A stretch of 34,529 nt of DNA, from contig CAZVCG010000022.1 in the NCBI GenBank assembly GCA_964626265.1, positions 1-34,529 on the forward strand, read 5' to 3'. This document shows, piece by piece, positions 7,993 through 15,963 of the stretch; position 1 is the stretch's first letter; each line of letters begins with the position of its first letter. The position numbers and the translations under genes were made by a program. Under the pieces are notes generated by a model, which did not search any database, was not told the origin of the DNA, and saw only the letters and a program-made list of their open reading frames with translations. The stretch comes from CAZVCG01 sp964626265 (GTDB lineage: Bacteria; Pseudomonadota; Alphaproteobacteria; UBA9219).

Positions 7993-8733
7993 TCAGCGCT
8001 CTTCCATGTTGCGCGACAAAGTCGCGATAAAGTCGTTGGCGAAATTTTCGAGCCGGGCGCCGTAGCGTCCGATCTCGGTCGTAAACTTGTTGTAGGCGGC
8101 TGTTGCAGGAATAGCCGCTACAAGGCCTACGGCTGTCGCCAGCAATGCTTCGGCGATACCGGGCGCGACGACGGCAAGACTTGTGTTCTGGGCCTGCGCA
8201 ATGCCTATGAAACTGCGCATGATGCCCCACACCGTGCCGAAAAGGCCAATGAACGGGGCGACGGAGCTGACCGAAGCCAGAAACGTCATCCACGTTTCGA
8301 TCATCGCCATTTCGCGGCCAATCGTCACTTGCAGCACGCGGTCGATGCGCGCCAGAACGCTGGAGCGGCCCTGCGGCGTCGCCAGCATGCCTTTGTCGGT
8401 CGCCGTGTGCCATTCCTTCATGCCCGCGACGAACACCGCCTGCATGGGGTCCGTGGGACGTTTCATCTTGGCGTAAAGTGCTTCCAGAGAGCCGCTCGAC
8501 CAGAAGCGTTCCTCGAAAAATCCGGCGCGCGCCTTGAGGCGCGAAATCTTGGAGATTTTATCGAAGATCAGCGCCCAGGTGAACACCGAAACCAGCAACA
8601 ATCCGATCATCACAATCTTGCCGACGATGTCGGCATGACCGAAAAGGCTGAATACGGACATATCGAGAGACGCGGAGGAGCCAGCCAGTTTGACGGCATC
8701 GACGGCTACGGGCGGCAGGGCTTGGGGTTCCAT
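7993..8733 (-). CDS. tolQ: TolQ, ExbB/MotA-family proton-channel subunit
   Basis: TolQ forms the pentameric inner-membrane core of the Tol motor. The 246-residue protein has a first membrane segment near residues 37-57 (IVMIGLLLVSVFTWALIF), a cytoplasmic loop, and two more segments in the MotA/ExbB domain. The conserved stretch there reads LASVSSVAPFIGLFGTVWGIM, with the second at APGIAEALLATAVGLVAAIPA. It sits between ybgC (7 bases upstream) and tolR, the standard order, and is probably translated from the same message. Confidence 0.97.
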   Translation of the reverse strand: MEPQALPPVAVDAVKLAGSSASLDMSVFSLFGHADIVGKIVMIGLLLVSVFTWALIFDKISKISRLKARAGFFEERFWSSGSLEALYAKMKRPTDPMQAVFVAGMKEWHTATDKGMLATPQGRSSVLARIDRVLQVTIGREMAMIETWMTFLASVSSVAPFIGLFGTVWGIMRSFIGIAQAQNTSLAVVAPGIAEALLATAVGLVAAIPATAAYNKFTTEIGRYGARLENFANDFIATLSRNMEER

Positions 8734-8740
8734 TTTTATC

Positions 8741-9208
8741 TTAATCCTTACGTTGAGATGGCGTCCAGACTTGCAGAGCCTCGCGCAGAAACGCAGGGAT
8801 GCGCGTGACTTTTATGGATGGCGAAATGGCGACAAGAGTCACCGTTATCGCCGCCAGCGTTTTCCCTTCATGGCGGATGATCTGTCGCATGTCCAGTGTT
8901 GACGCGCCACAGCTGACAACTTCCGTGCTGACTTCCAGCAAATCATCGAGCCGCGCGGGGGCTTGATAGTCGGCTGTTACATGGCGGACGGCAAAGAGAA
9001 CGTTGTGCTCTGTTTTCAGCTGATGGTGATTCGCGCCCAGATCGCGCAAAAACTCCGTCCGGGCACGTTCAGCGAATTTCAAGTAGTTCGCATAATAAAC
9101 CACTCCGCCTGCGTCGGTGTCTTCGTAATAGACGCGAATAAGCGTGGTCGTTGCTCTGTTAGGCTCCCGAACGTCATGACGAGATTGCGCGCGTTCCTTT
9201 TTGGTCAT
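8741..9208 (-). CDS. ybgC: YbgC, Tol-Pal-associated acyl-CoA thioesterase
   Basis: A hotdog-fold thioesterase of the 4-hydroxybenzoyl-CoA family, encoded at the head of most tol-pal clusters; E. coli YbgC hydrolyses short acyl-CoAs and associates with phospholipid enzymes. The family signature is complete: YYEDTDAGGVVYYANYLKFAERARTE, with the catalytic Asp in the second position of DTD. I prefer the ATG at 9208, preceded by GACGAGACAG, over the ATG at 9220. Either way the gene begins inside the 3' end of ruvB in another frame (35 or 47 bases), so ruvB and ybgC are probably translationally coupled. Confidence 0.93.
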   Translation of the reverse strand: MTKKERAQSRHDVREPNRATTTLIRVYYEDTDAGGVVYYANYLKFAERARTEFLRDLGANHHQLKTEHNVLFAVRHVTADYQAPARLDDLLEVSTEVVSCGASTLDMRQIIRHEGKTLAAITVTLVAISPSIKVTRIPAFLREALQVWTPSQRKD

Positions 9209-10262
9209 CTGTCTCGTCATCCAAATCCATATCCGCTGTCAATAAATCCATCTGCCGTTTTGGAACCGCAAGACCCAAGTGTTTGTACCCCGTATCCGTC
9301 AACATGCGTCCGCGCGGGGTGCGCTGAAGCAAGCCTTGTTGAATAAGGTAGGGTTCAATCACTTCTTCCAGAACGTCCCTCTGTTCGCCAAGCGCAGCGG
9401 CGAGCGTCTCCACGCCCACCGGACCCCCGCCATAATTCTCGGCAATCATGGCAAGATAACGGCGATCCATCGTGTCGAAGCCTAAACGGTCGATTTCCAA
9501 ACGGGTTAGCGCGGCATCGGCAGCCTTGGCGTCGATGGATTTATGCCCGTCCACCGCAGCGAAATCCCTTACCCTACGCAGCAAACGCCCCGCCACCCGA
9601 GGCGTGCCGCGGGCGCGGCGGGCGATTTCAGCCGCGCCGTCTGGGGTTAAAGGCATCCCGAGCTTATCCGCCCCGCGCTGCACGATAAGCTTGAGTTCAT
9701 CCGGCGTATAAAATTGGAGACGCAAGGGAATGCCGAAGCGCTCCCGTAACGGCCGCGTAATGAGTCCGCTGCGCGTCGTCGCGCCGATGAGCGTGAACGG
9801 CGGCAGGTCGATCCGCACCGACCGCGCCGCTGGCCCCTCGCCAATAATCAGGTCGAGTTGAAAGTCCTCCATCGCCGGATAAAGAACTTCTTCGACAGAA
9901 GGACTTAGGCGATGGATTTCATCGATAAAAAGAACATCGTGCGGCTGTAAGTTCGTGAGCAAAGCAGCAAGGTCCCCCGCGCGCGCGATTACCGGGCCCG
10001 ACGTGCCTCTGAAGCCAACCCCAAGTTCCCGCGCGATAATTTGCGCCAGCGTCGTTTTACCCAAACCCGGCGGTCCTGAAAGCAAAACATGGTCTAATGC
10101 TTGCTTGCGCTGAGACGCCGCTTGAATAAACACCTTTAAGTTCGCGCGAACGGGTGCCTGCCCGATAAACTCTTCCAGCTTCTGCGGACGCAACGCCACA
10201 TCGTTGCCCTCTTCAGCAAGCGGTATGGCGGTGATGAGGCGATCAGGCGCGGGTGACGTCAT
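9174..10262 (-). CDS. ruvB: Holliday junction branch-migration helicase RuvB
   Basis: The AAA+ motor that drives Holliday-junction branch migration on RuvA. Visible motifs are Walker A GPPGLGKTT, Walker B VLFIDEIHRL, the beta-hairpin/RuvA contact region, sensor 1 GATTRSGLI, the arginine-finger segment PLRERFGI, and the C-terminal winged helix with PYLIQQGLLQRTPRGRM. At 362 residues it is slightly long because of an acidic C-terminal tail (ADMDLDDETDDQ). It overlaps ruvA by ATGA, and its tail overlaps the start of ybgC, joining the repair cluster to tol-pal. Confidence 0.98.
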   Translation of the reverse strand: MTSPAPDRLITAIPLAEEGNDVALRPQKLEEFIGQAPVRANLKVFIQAASQRKQALDHVLLSGPPGLGKTTLAQIIARELGVGFRGTSGPVIARAGDLAALLTNLQPHDVLFIDEIHRLSPSVEEVLYPAMEDFQLDLIIGEGPAARSVRIDLPPFTLIGATTRSGLITRPLRERFGIPLRLQFYTPDELKLIVQRGADKLGMPLTPDGAAEIARRARGTPRVAGRLLRRVRDFAAVDGHKSIDAKAADAALTRLEIDRLGFDTMDRRYLAMIAENYGGGPVGVETLAAALGEQRDVLEEVIEPYLIQQGLLQRTPRGRMLTDTGYKHLGLAVPKRQMDLLTADMDLDDETDDQKGTRAISS

Positions 10263-10885
10263 GCGGCGTTTGCTCCCTTACTCAGTTCGGCGAGGCTTGC
10301 GCGGATCAGCGCGTCAAGCTTCGCGCCATCGCCAAGAAGCTGAGCGGCCTTGGCAACAGCCGCGAACGCTTCCATACGGCGGTAGCCCAAATTGACCAAC
10401 GCGGATACTGCATCCCCCGTCACGCCGCCCATAGGCTGCGCAGGAACGGGACCGCCTGTGGGCAACGTGGCCATCGCTCCGAATATCGCGGCTTTGTCTT
10501 TCAGTTCCGTCACGATACGCAAACCCAATTTAGGCCCGACGCCATCGGCTTGGGTGATCGCGGCTTTGTCCTGCGCGGCGATAGCTTGCGCCAAACGCTC
10601 GGGCGGCAAAGCGCTTAAAATCGCCAGCGCGACTTTCGCGCCGACGCCCTGCACCGTCGTCAGCAAACGGAACCAGTCGCGCTCCAAAGCATCGGCAAAT
10701 CCGAACAGGCTGATAGCATCCTCGCGAACGTGCGTTTCAATGAGCAACGAAACGGCCTCACCCACACTGCCGATCTGTCGCAAAGTATGCGACGAACAGG
10801 CGACGACATAACCGACGCCTTGCACGTCGATGACGGCTTGTTGCCCGTTGAGGCTATCGATGCGTCCTGTAAGTTTGCCTATCAC
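10259..10885 (-). CDS. ruvA: Holliday junction DNA-binding protein RuvA
   Basis: RuvA tetramers hold the four-way junction open for RuvB. The 208-residue protein has the N-terminal OB fold (MIGKLTGRIDSL), paired helix-hairpin-helix motifs (LLTTVQGVGAKVALAIL and ITQADGVGPKLGLRIVTEL), a linker and the C-terminal RuvB-binding domain (ALVNLGYRRMEAFAAV). It starts with GTG inside a GTGA overlap with the stop of the SET-domain gene, and its own stop overlaps the ruvB start. Translation of all three is therefore probably coupled. Confidence 0.97.
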   Translation of the reverse strand: MIGKLTGRIDSLNGQQAVIDVQGVGYVVACSSHTLRQIGSVGEAVSLLIETHVREDAISLFGFADALERDWFRLLTTVQGVGAKVALAILSALPPERLAQAIAAQDKAAITQADGVGPKLGLRIVTELKDKAAIFGAMATLPTGGPVPAQPMGGVTGDAVSALVNLGYRRMEAFAAVAKAAQLLGDGAKLDALIRASLAELSKGANAA

Positions 10886-11283
10886 GCCGCCGCTTTTTGT
10901 GAATAAATATAATCAAGGGGTTCATCGCATATATCTCGATAATCGGAAGTCAGCTCGACACCCGCCGGAAGATCAAATGCCGCTACATCATCGCCTGTCG
11001 TTTTATTTCCGATCGTCACCAGAGAGGGGGCCTCGGAATGATTGACAAAACGCGAGTTATCACCCGCGAACATCCATGTGTTCGACAGCCTGTCCCAGCA
11101 AGAATATTTTCGGATAAATTCCTGCATCATTTCCGGCATCGCCCCGAGTTCATGATCAGCATAAATCCTATCAATGCGGGAATCAAAACGCCAAATGAGG
11201 GAGCCTCGCAAAACAGGAACGGTCAAAAAAACCCCAACACCGTGGATGGGACTGGCCCGAAGTTCCGTCGGAACCATAAGCAT
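10882..11283 (-). CDS. SET-domain protein, putative lysine methyltransferase
   Basis: A 133-residue minimal SET-domain protein. The motifs are HGVGVF (residues 14-19), NHSEAPS (81-87, matching NHSxxPN, which forms the S-adenosylmethionine pocket) and GVELTSDY (108-115, matching GEELTxDY with the catalytic Tyr). No post-SET zinc cysteines or pre-SET region are present. I chose the ATG at 11283, which has GAGGAGA upstream; longer readings need TTG. It lies between ruvC and ruvA, with a GTGA overlap to ruvA. SET proteins methylate lysines in eukaryotes and in some bacteria; the substrate here is unknown, and a link to RuvABC is inferred only from position. Confidence 0.8.
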   Translation of the reverse strand: MLMVPTELRASPIHGVGVFLTVPVLRGSLIWRFDSRIDRIYADHELGAMPEMMQEFIRKYSCWDRLSNTWMFAGDNSRFVNHSEAPSLVTIGNKTTGDDVAAFDLPAGVELTSDYRDICDEPLDYIYSQKAAA

Positions 11284-11306
11284 GCAAATTCTCCTCAACA
11301 ATAAAA

Positions 11307-11801
11307 TCAGCCATCAAAGCCCCGTACGCCATGATGCGCATGGCACACGGCAACCGCAAGCGCATCGGCGGCATCCGCCGCCAATTTGCCCGCTCCCGGC
11401 AGTAACACGCCGATCATCGCTTGTATCTGATTCTTTTCAGCGTGGCCGTAGCCCGTCACGGATTGCTTGACCTTGTTAGCCGAATATTCCGTAACGTCCA
11501 GTCCCGCCTGTGCAGCCGCCAGCATAACAACGCCCCGCGCCTGCCCCAATTTTAAGGCAGAAGCTGCATTGCGGTTAACGAATGTCTCTTCAAGAGCAGC
11601 TTCGTGGGGTTTGTGCTTATCGATGATGACCGCCAATTTTTCCGCCAAATCCCTGAGTCGTTCCGCCATCGGAACTTCTGTATCGGGGCTAATGCGCCCG
11701 GCGGCCACAAAGCTCAACCTATTGTCGCGCTGGCCGATGATGCCCCAGCCCGTATGGCGCAGGCCAGGATCAAGACCCAGAATAAGACGAATCGTGGACA
11801 T
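11307..11801 (-). CDS. ruvC: Holliday junction endonuclease RuvC
   Basis: RuvC resolves Holliday junctions as a dimeric RNase H-fold nuclease. The four acidic residues expected at the metal site are visible: Asp in ILGLDPG, Glu in ALEETFV, and two Asp in AADAADALAVAVCH. The ATG at 11801 gives 164 residues, the usual size, beginning MSTIRLILGLDPG. A longer frame from a TTG at 11858 adds residues without homology signals, though the ATG lacks a clear ribosome site. The SET-domain gene starts 23 bases downstream. Upstream, 60 bases separate it from the end of the large secreted-protein gene. Confidence 0.96.
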   Translation of the reverse strand: MSTIRLILGLDPGLRHTGWGIIGQRDNRLSFVAAGRISPDTEVPMAERLRDLAEKLAVIIDKHKPHEAALEETFVNRNAASALKLGQARGVVMLAAAQAGLDVTEYSANKVKQSVTGYGHAEKNQIQAMIGVLLPGAGKLAADAADALAVAVCHAHHGVRGFDG

Positions 11802-11861
11802 AAGAGGCAGGTTAAGCCCGCTTAGAAGCGCAAAACAAGGCTTGTCCGAGCCCCACAAGCG

Positions 11862-13202
11862 TCAGGCGATATGGTGCCCCCTGGCTTTGGCGTAATTGCG
11901 CGGGATTCGCTGTGGCCCGCGCAAAGCGTCCTTAAGAGTCGGGCGACGGTTGTTTTGCGATGAATCGATGACCACCTTCGCCAAATTAACCTTACCGCTT
12001 TTCCCCGTTGCTTTTTCAATGCTCGCCTTGGAGAGCAACTGAACGTTGGCAAGCGGGTTGGGCGTCGTTTGGGTGTTTATGATATTCAAGGATGGATCAA
12101 GCGTAACAGTCGTAATTGCGTGCGTCACCGTGTTAGCGTAGTCGATCGCGAAATTCCCGTCGACCTTGTAATAATAATTCTGCGGCACGCAATTGGCGAT
12201 GGCCGGAAACTCTTTCTTTTTCAGCACAAAGCCTGACATTACGTTCGTCGATGGATTGGGAGCCTCGACATCGAATATGAAAAGCTCGCCCGCCGCGCTT
12301 TTATAAACCTTGCGGCTATTATACGTGAAAGGATCTATGAAGGCCTCGGCCGGCGTGTATTTTGCGTTAATCTGCAGGGCGGAACCCGTCGCCGGATCTT
12401 TTGTCACAAAAAGCGGAGGAGCCGACGATGTCAAAGGCTGTGTCGCGTCCCTACGATTGGCCGCGTCATACCAAGACACGCGCGGCCAAATTCCCATAAG
12501 GCGATCAAACTTGTATGGCTCATAGTTCAGCTGAGGCGGATATAATGTGTTTTGAAATATGACTCCGTTCTTGTCGAACGGCGTTATTTTCATGCGCCAC
12601 CCTTGGCCTGGCGTGAATATCTTAGAATAACGCCGGACCGTGCCATCGGCAACCGGAGCGACGCCCATGGGAATGGACCCGTCGCCGGGCGGCACGTCAA
12701 ACTGGACCAGCTTCGCGACCATTGTTATGCCCGAAAAAATAAAGCCAAACAGATCGGGCAATATGACGGTGTGTCGACGATCGTCCGAAATACTGATCCC
12801 GGCTTCACTATTGATTGGGTTTGGCTTCAATATATATTTGATTTTCAGTTCGTTGGAATAAGACGAAAAGCTGGCCCCTTTTCTCGCCTTGGCTGCTATA
12901 AAGGTTATATATTGGGGAGGCACGTTGGAAAAAGTCGCCCTACACTTCCCATTATCGCAATGCGTTGCCGCGGAAAGCTCCACATCTTTGTTGTATGTAC
13001 CACTCAACCAACCGTATGATATGACGTAGGTATCCGGGTCGCCCGTGGAAGGATTCCACTCTAACGATAAATTCTCGGCGTTCGCAAGTCTTGCGACGGG
13101 CGCGGCAACCATGGCCAAAGAAACTGCCCCAACGCCCAGTATCAGCTTCTTGCACTTCCGGAATTTCTCGAGAACCGAGATCCCTTTCAACGCAATTCCC
13201 AC
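11862..13202 (-). CDS. Secreted protein of unknown function, possible Fn3-like N-terminus
   Basis: I do not recognise this 446-residue protein. A basic N-terminus (FRKCKK) and hydrophobic stretch LILGVGAVSLAMVAAPV end at a likely cleavage site after LANA, so it is probably exported. The next 90 residues (NLSLEWNPSTGDPDTYVISY through SYSNELKIKY) have the strand pattern of a fibronectin type III domain, with a close Cys pair in HCDNGKC. The remainder is Pro/Asn/Thr-rich and non-repetitive, with a basic tail. I start at GTG 13202, since GGAGGT ends 6 bases upstream; ATG 13208 directly abuts that site and ATG 13223 has none. It may be co-transcribed with ruvC. Confidence 0.75.
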   Translation of the reverse strand: MGIALKGISVLEKFRKCKKLILGVGAVSLAMVAAPVARLANAENLSLEWNPSTGDPDTYVISYGWLSGTYNKDVELSAATHCDNGKCRATFSNVPPQYITFIAAKARKGASFSSYSNELKIKYILKPNPINSEAGISISDDRRHTVILPDLFGFIFSGITMVAKLVQFDVPPGDGSIPMGVAPVADGTVRRYSKIFTPGQGWRMKITPFDKNGVIFQNTLYPPQLNYEPYKFDRLMGIWPRVSWYDAANRRDATQPLTSSAPPLFVTKDPATGSALQINAKYTPAEAFIDPFTYNSRKVYKSAAGELFIFDVEAPNPSTNVMSGFVLKKKEFPAIANCVPQNYYYKVDGNFAIDYANTVTHAITTVTLDPSLNIINTQTTPNPLANVQLLSKASIEKATGKSGKVNLAKVVIDSSQNNRRPTLKDALRGPQRIPRNYAKARGHHIA

Positions 13203-13222
13203 AGCCATACCTCCAAAATCCA

Positions 13223-13241
13223 TTATATGTTAACCATATAA
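13223..13241. promoter_or_regulatory. Dyad and -10-like box upstream of the secreted-protein gene
   Basis: TTATATG (13223-13229) and CATATAA (13235-13241) form a perfect 7-base inverted repeat with a 5-base spacer, TTAAC. On the minus strand the left arm also provides TATAAT, a perfect -10 box, but no good -35 lies at 16-18 bases. A start from this box would leave almost no leader before the ribosome site, so it is more likely an operator or a coincidence of AT-rich sequence. Confidence 0.3.
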
Positions 13242-13612
13242 CCTCAAGGCTCCGTAATTTGTTTTTCTCATACTCGCCTAAGCAACATTTGGCCTTGTGG
13301 ATTATGGTTAATACAACGCTTTTTATTACTTTCAAAACAAATATTTCGGCCCACAATGTAGTGTTACGTCACCCTTTTGACGCCTAAATATCGTCAAAAC
13401 AACTTCAATCGGTCTTTTTTCTACCAAGCTTTCTTATGCACGCACGTTCCCTTTAGAGCTTTTGTCGAGATTATGACTACGTGAAAAGATATAGAATCGC
13501 GGCAAGTCTTGTTTGCTAAACAGCGCTTTCTGTGCCTCTATACATTCCCTAGATCTCGAGTTGTTCCCTTACCAAAAACAAAACCCTTTCAAACAAAAAG
13601 GATGTCATCGCG
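13242..13612. other. AT-rich divergent intergenic region
   Basis: This stretch separates the minus-strand secreted-protein gene from the plus-strand nfeD and must contain their promoters. It is clearly more AT-rich than its surroundings. I found no believable coding frame, tRNA or terminator hairpin. A ribosome site AAAAAGGA lies just before nfeD. Confidence 0.5.
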
Positions 13613-14071
13613 ATGATGGAGTTGCTTACGGGATTACTGTGGTGGCACTGGGCAATTATCGGGTTTGTCTTCATTCTGGCGGAACTCTTGCTGCCCGCCT
13701 TCGTGCTGGTGTGGTGCGGCATGGCGGCGTTCCTTGTCATGGGCGCGATTCTCATCATGCCGGACTTAAGCCCAACCGCTCAAATCCTTCTGTGGACGAT
13801 CGCTTCAGTTTTAATGGTCATCCTCTGGTTTCGCGTCTTCAAGCGCAGCGCGCACAAAATTCTTGTTGGCCGTTCGTCCGCCCACGTTGAAGGCGAGATC
13901 GGGATGCTTATCGAGGCCGTCGCGCCGTTCAAGAACGGCCGCGTGCGTTTCCAGAAACCCATAATGGGTTCCGACAACTGGGAGTGCATTTCGAACGATA
14001 CCATTGCCGCCGGCGAGCGCGTTAAGGTGGTCACCGTCGAAGGCAGCCTGATGACCGTCACCAAGGTATAA
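13613..14071 (+). CDS. NfeD-family membrane protein, QmcA partner
   Basis: A 152-residue NfeD-like protein. About three membrane segments fill the first 75 residues (WWHWAIIGFVFILAELLLP, WCGMAAFLVMGAILIM, ILLWTIASVLMVILWF), followed by a cytoplasmic OB-fold domain (GEIGMLIEAVAPFKNGRVRF through GERVKVVTVEG). NfeD proteins are encoded next to SPFH/stomatin proteins and are thought to work with them in membrane organisation. Here it precedes a stomatin-like gene by 31 bases in an evident operon. The ATG at 13613 is followed directly by a second ATG; the upstream AAGGA fits either. Confidence 0.92.
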   Translation: MMELLTGLLWWHWAIIGFVFILAELLLPAFVLVWCGMAAFLVMGAILIMPDLSPTAQILLWTIASVLMVILWFRVFKRSAHKILVGRSSAHVEGEIGMLIEAVAPFKNGRVRFQKPIMGSDNWECISNDTIAAGERVKVVTVEGSLMTVTKV

Positions 14072-14102
14072 TCCGCCCTTCTCTTTACCAAGGAGCCCCT
14101 CA

Positions 14103-14960
14103 ATGCAACCCGAATTGATTGTCGTCATAGTCCTCTTCCTCTTCGTGTTCGTGACCTTGTTGAAAGGCATTCGCATCGTGCCGCAAGGCGAGGAATGGGT
14201 GATCGAACGGCTCGGCAAATACCATGAAACGTTCATGCCGGGCCTGAACCTCATGATTCCCTATATCGACGCCGTATCGCAAAAAGTCGTGACGAAAGAC
14301 GTTCTGCTCGACGTGCAGGAACAGGAGGTCATCACGAAGGACAACGCCGTGATCCTGACGAACGCCATCGCTTTCGTGAAAGTCACCGACCCGGTCAAAG
14401 CCGTGTACGGAGTCGTCGATTTCGCCGACGCAATCCGCAACCTGATCATGACTACGCTGCGCTCGATCGTCGGCGAGATGGAACTCGACCACGCGCTCTC
14501 CTCGCGCGACAAGATCAAGGCCCGTTTGCGCGAAAGCATCGCGGACGAAGTGATGGATTGGGGCCTCACGGTCAAATCCGTCGAAATTCAGGACATCAAG
14601 CCCTCGCCGTCCATGCAAAAGGCGATGGAACTGCAAGCCGCAGCCGAGCGCGAACGCAAGGCGACCGTGACGAAAGCCGAAGGCGACAAGCAAGCCGCCA
14701 TTCTGCAAGCCGAAGCCCGCCTCGAAGCCGCCAAGCGCGACGCCGAAGCCCAAGTGACGTTGGCCCAAGCCTCGGCGGAAGCCATCCAGAAAGTCATGGC
14801 CGCCGCCACAGGCTCCGACACGCCGCTGCTCTACCTGCTGGGTGAAAAATACATCAAGACCATCGGCGGCATTGCCGGATCGCCGAACAGCAAAATCGTC
14901 GTTCTGCCGTCCGACCTTCAAGAAGCCGTCCGCGGCATCATGGGGAAGATGAAGGCGTAA
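14103..14960 (+). CDS. qmcA: SPFH/stomatin-like membrane protein QmcA
   Basis: A 285-residue band-7 (SPFH) protein anchored by one N-terminal membrane helix (residues 5-20). The SPFH domain begins at GIRIVPQGEEWVIERLGKY and carries DVLLDVQEQEVITKDN. A long Ala/Glu/Lys/Arg coiled coil (about 175-235, AAAERERKATVTKAEGDKQA) follows, which builds the oligomeric cage, then the family-typical end with SKIVVLPSD. Members form membrane microdomains and influence membrane proteases. The ribosome site AAGGAG is strong. Together with nfeD it forms a standard two-gene unit. Confidence 0.95.
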   Translation: MQPELIVVIVLFLFVFVTLLKGIRIVPQGEEWVIERLGKYHETFMPGLNLMIPYIDAVSQKVVTKDVLLDVQEQEVITKDNAVILTNAIAFVKVTDPVKAVYGVVDFADAIRNLIMTTLRSIVGEMELDHALSSRDKIKARLRESIADEVMDWGLTVKSVEIQDIKPSPSMQKAMELQAAAERERKATVTKAEGDKQAAILQAEARLEAAKRDAEAQVTLAQASAEAIQKVMAAATGSDTPLLYLLGEKYIKTIGGIAGSPNSKIVVLPSDLQEAVRGIMGKMKA

Positions 14961-15035
14961 AACACTTCGAATTACTTCACTGTTAAAATACAGGCTCTTT
15001 TTGCTATAGTCTCTATAGTGGGAGGAGCCTGATTT

Positions 15036-15962
15036 ATGTTTGCCCTTAATCACAAAATATCGCCTGTTATGGCTTGCATCGCCGCTGTGGGCATTTTTCT
15101 TGCGCCGCAACGACTCCTCGCCGCCACCTATTCCATCGACGGCGATGTCGTCGGCGAGATTACGGAATACGCCGTTGAAGACGATGAAACGCTCTACGAC
15201 GTCGCGCGGAAATTCGATCTCGGCATTGTAGAGGTATTGACGGCAAACCCCGGCGTCGATCCATGGCTACCGGGCGAAGGCAGGGAATTACGGTTGCCCA
15301 CCATGCATATCCTTCCAGCCACGGCGCGCAAAGGCATCGTCATCAACCTCGCCGAATTGCGGCTCTATTACTATCCCGATGCGCATACCGTTATGACCTA
15401 TCCGCTAGGCATCGGGAAGGAAGGTTGGCAAACGCCTGTCGGCCATACGACAGTCGCAGGTAAGCGCAAAAACCCCACATGGATACCGCCCGCCTCCATC
15501 CGGCGCGAAAGCCCGGATTTGCCCGAGGTTTTTCCTCCCGGCCCCGATAATCCGTTAGGCGATTATTCGCTCGATCTCGGCTGGCCTGCCTATCGCATTC
15601 ATGGCACGAACCGGCCTTATGGCGTTGGCTGGCGCACAAGTCACGGCTGCATCCGCATGTACCCCGAAGACATCGAAGAATTGTTTCCCTTGGTCGCCAT
15701 CGGCTCGCGCGTAAATATTATCGACACGAATTACAAACTCGGCTGGAAGGACAATCGGCTCTGGCTCGAAGTCTTTCATCCGCAACAGATGATCGACGAC
15801 GTTGCCGATTACGAGATTCCGCCCGCAATGGACATTCCCGATCTCCACGGCATCATCGAGTCAGCTGCCGGGGACGCGGACATCGTCAACTGGTACGCCG
15901 TCGACGACGCGATAGCGAACCCGACGGGAATCCCTGTCATGATCGCCGAACTTGGCTCATGA
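15036..15962 (+). CDS. L,D-transpeptidase (YkuD/ErfK family)
   Basis: A periplasmic L,D-transpeptidase of 308 residues. A signal peptide (about 1-30) is followed by a LysM-like segment (44-88, YAVEDDETLYDVARKFDLGI through LPGEGRELRLP) and the YkuD catalytic domain (about 98-228). The active-site motifs are HGTN (189-192) and SHGCIRM (202-208), with nucleophile Cys205. Such enzymes make 3-3 peptidoglycan cross-links or attach Lpp or barrel proteins to peptidoglycan; the LysM plus YkuD order matches the ErfK/YbiS type that anchors Lpp in E. coli. GGGAGGAG precedes the ATG. The gene ends one base from the convergent Lpp-like lipoprotein gene. Confidence 0.95.
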   Translation: MFALNHKISPVMACIAAVGIFLAPQRLLAATYSIDGDVVGEITEYAVEDDETLYDVARKFDLGIVEVLTANPGVDPWLPGEGRELRLPTMHILPATARKGIVINLAELRLYYYPDAHTVMTYPLGIGKEGWQTPVGHTTVAGKRKNPTWIPPASIRRESPDLPEVFPPGPDNPLGDYSLDLGWPAYRIHGTNRPYGVGWRTSHGCIRMYPEDIEELFPLVAIGSRVNIIDTNYKLGWKDNRLWLEVFHPQQMIDDVADYEIPPAMDIPDLHGIIESAAGDADIVNWYAVDDAIANPTGIPVMIAELGS

Positions 15963-15963
15963 C

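Noticed and set aside
14100..15110. Open frame of 336 codons antisense to qmcA
   Set aside because: It mirrors the codon pattern of the real SPFH gene, is His/Asp/Val/Gly-rich without any domain, and has no ribosome site; qmcA on the plus strand is unambiguous.
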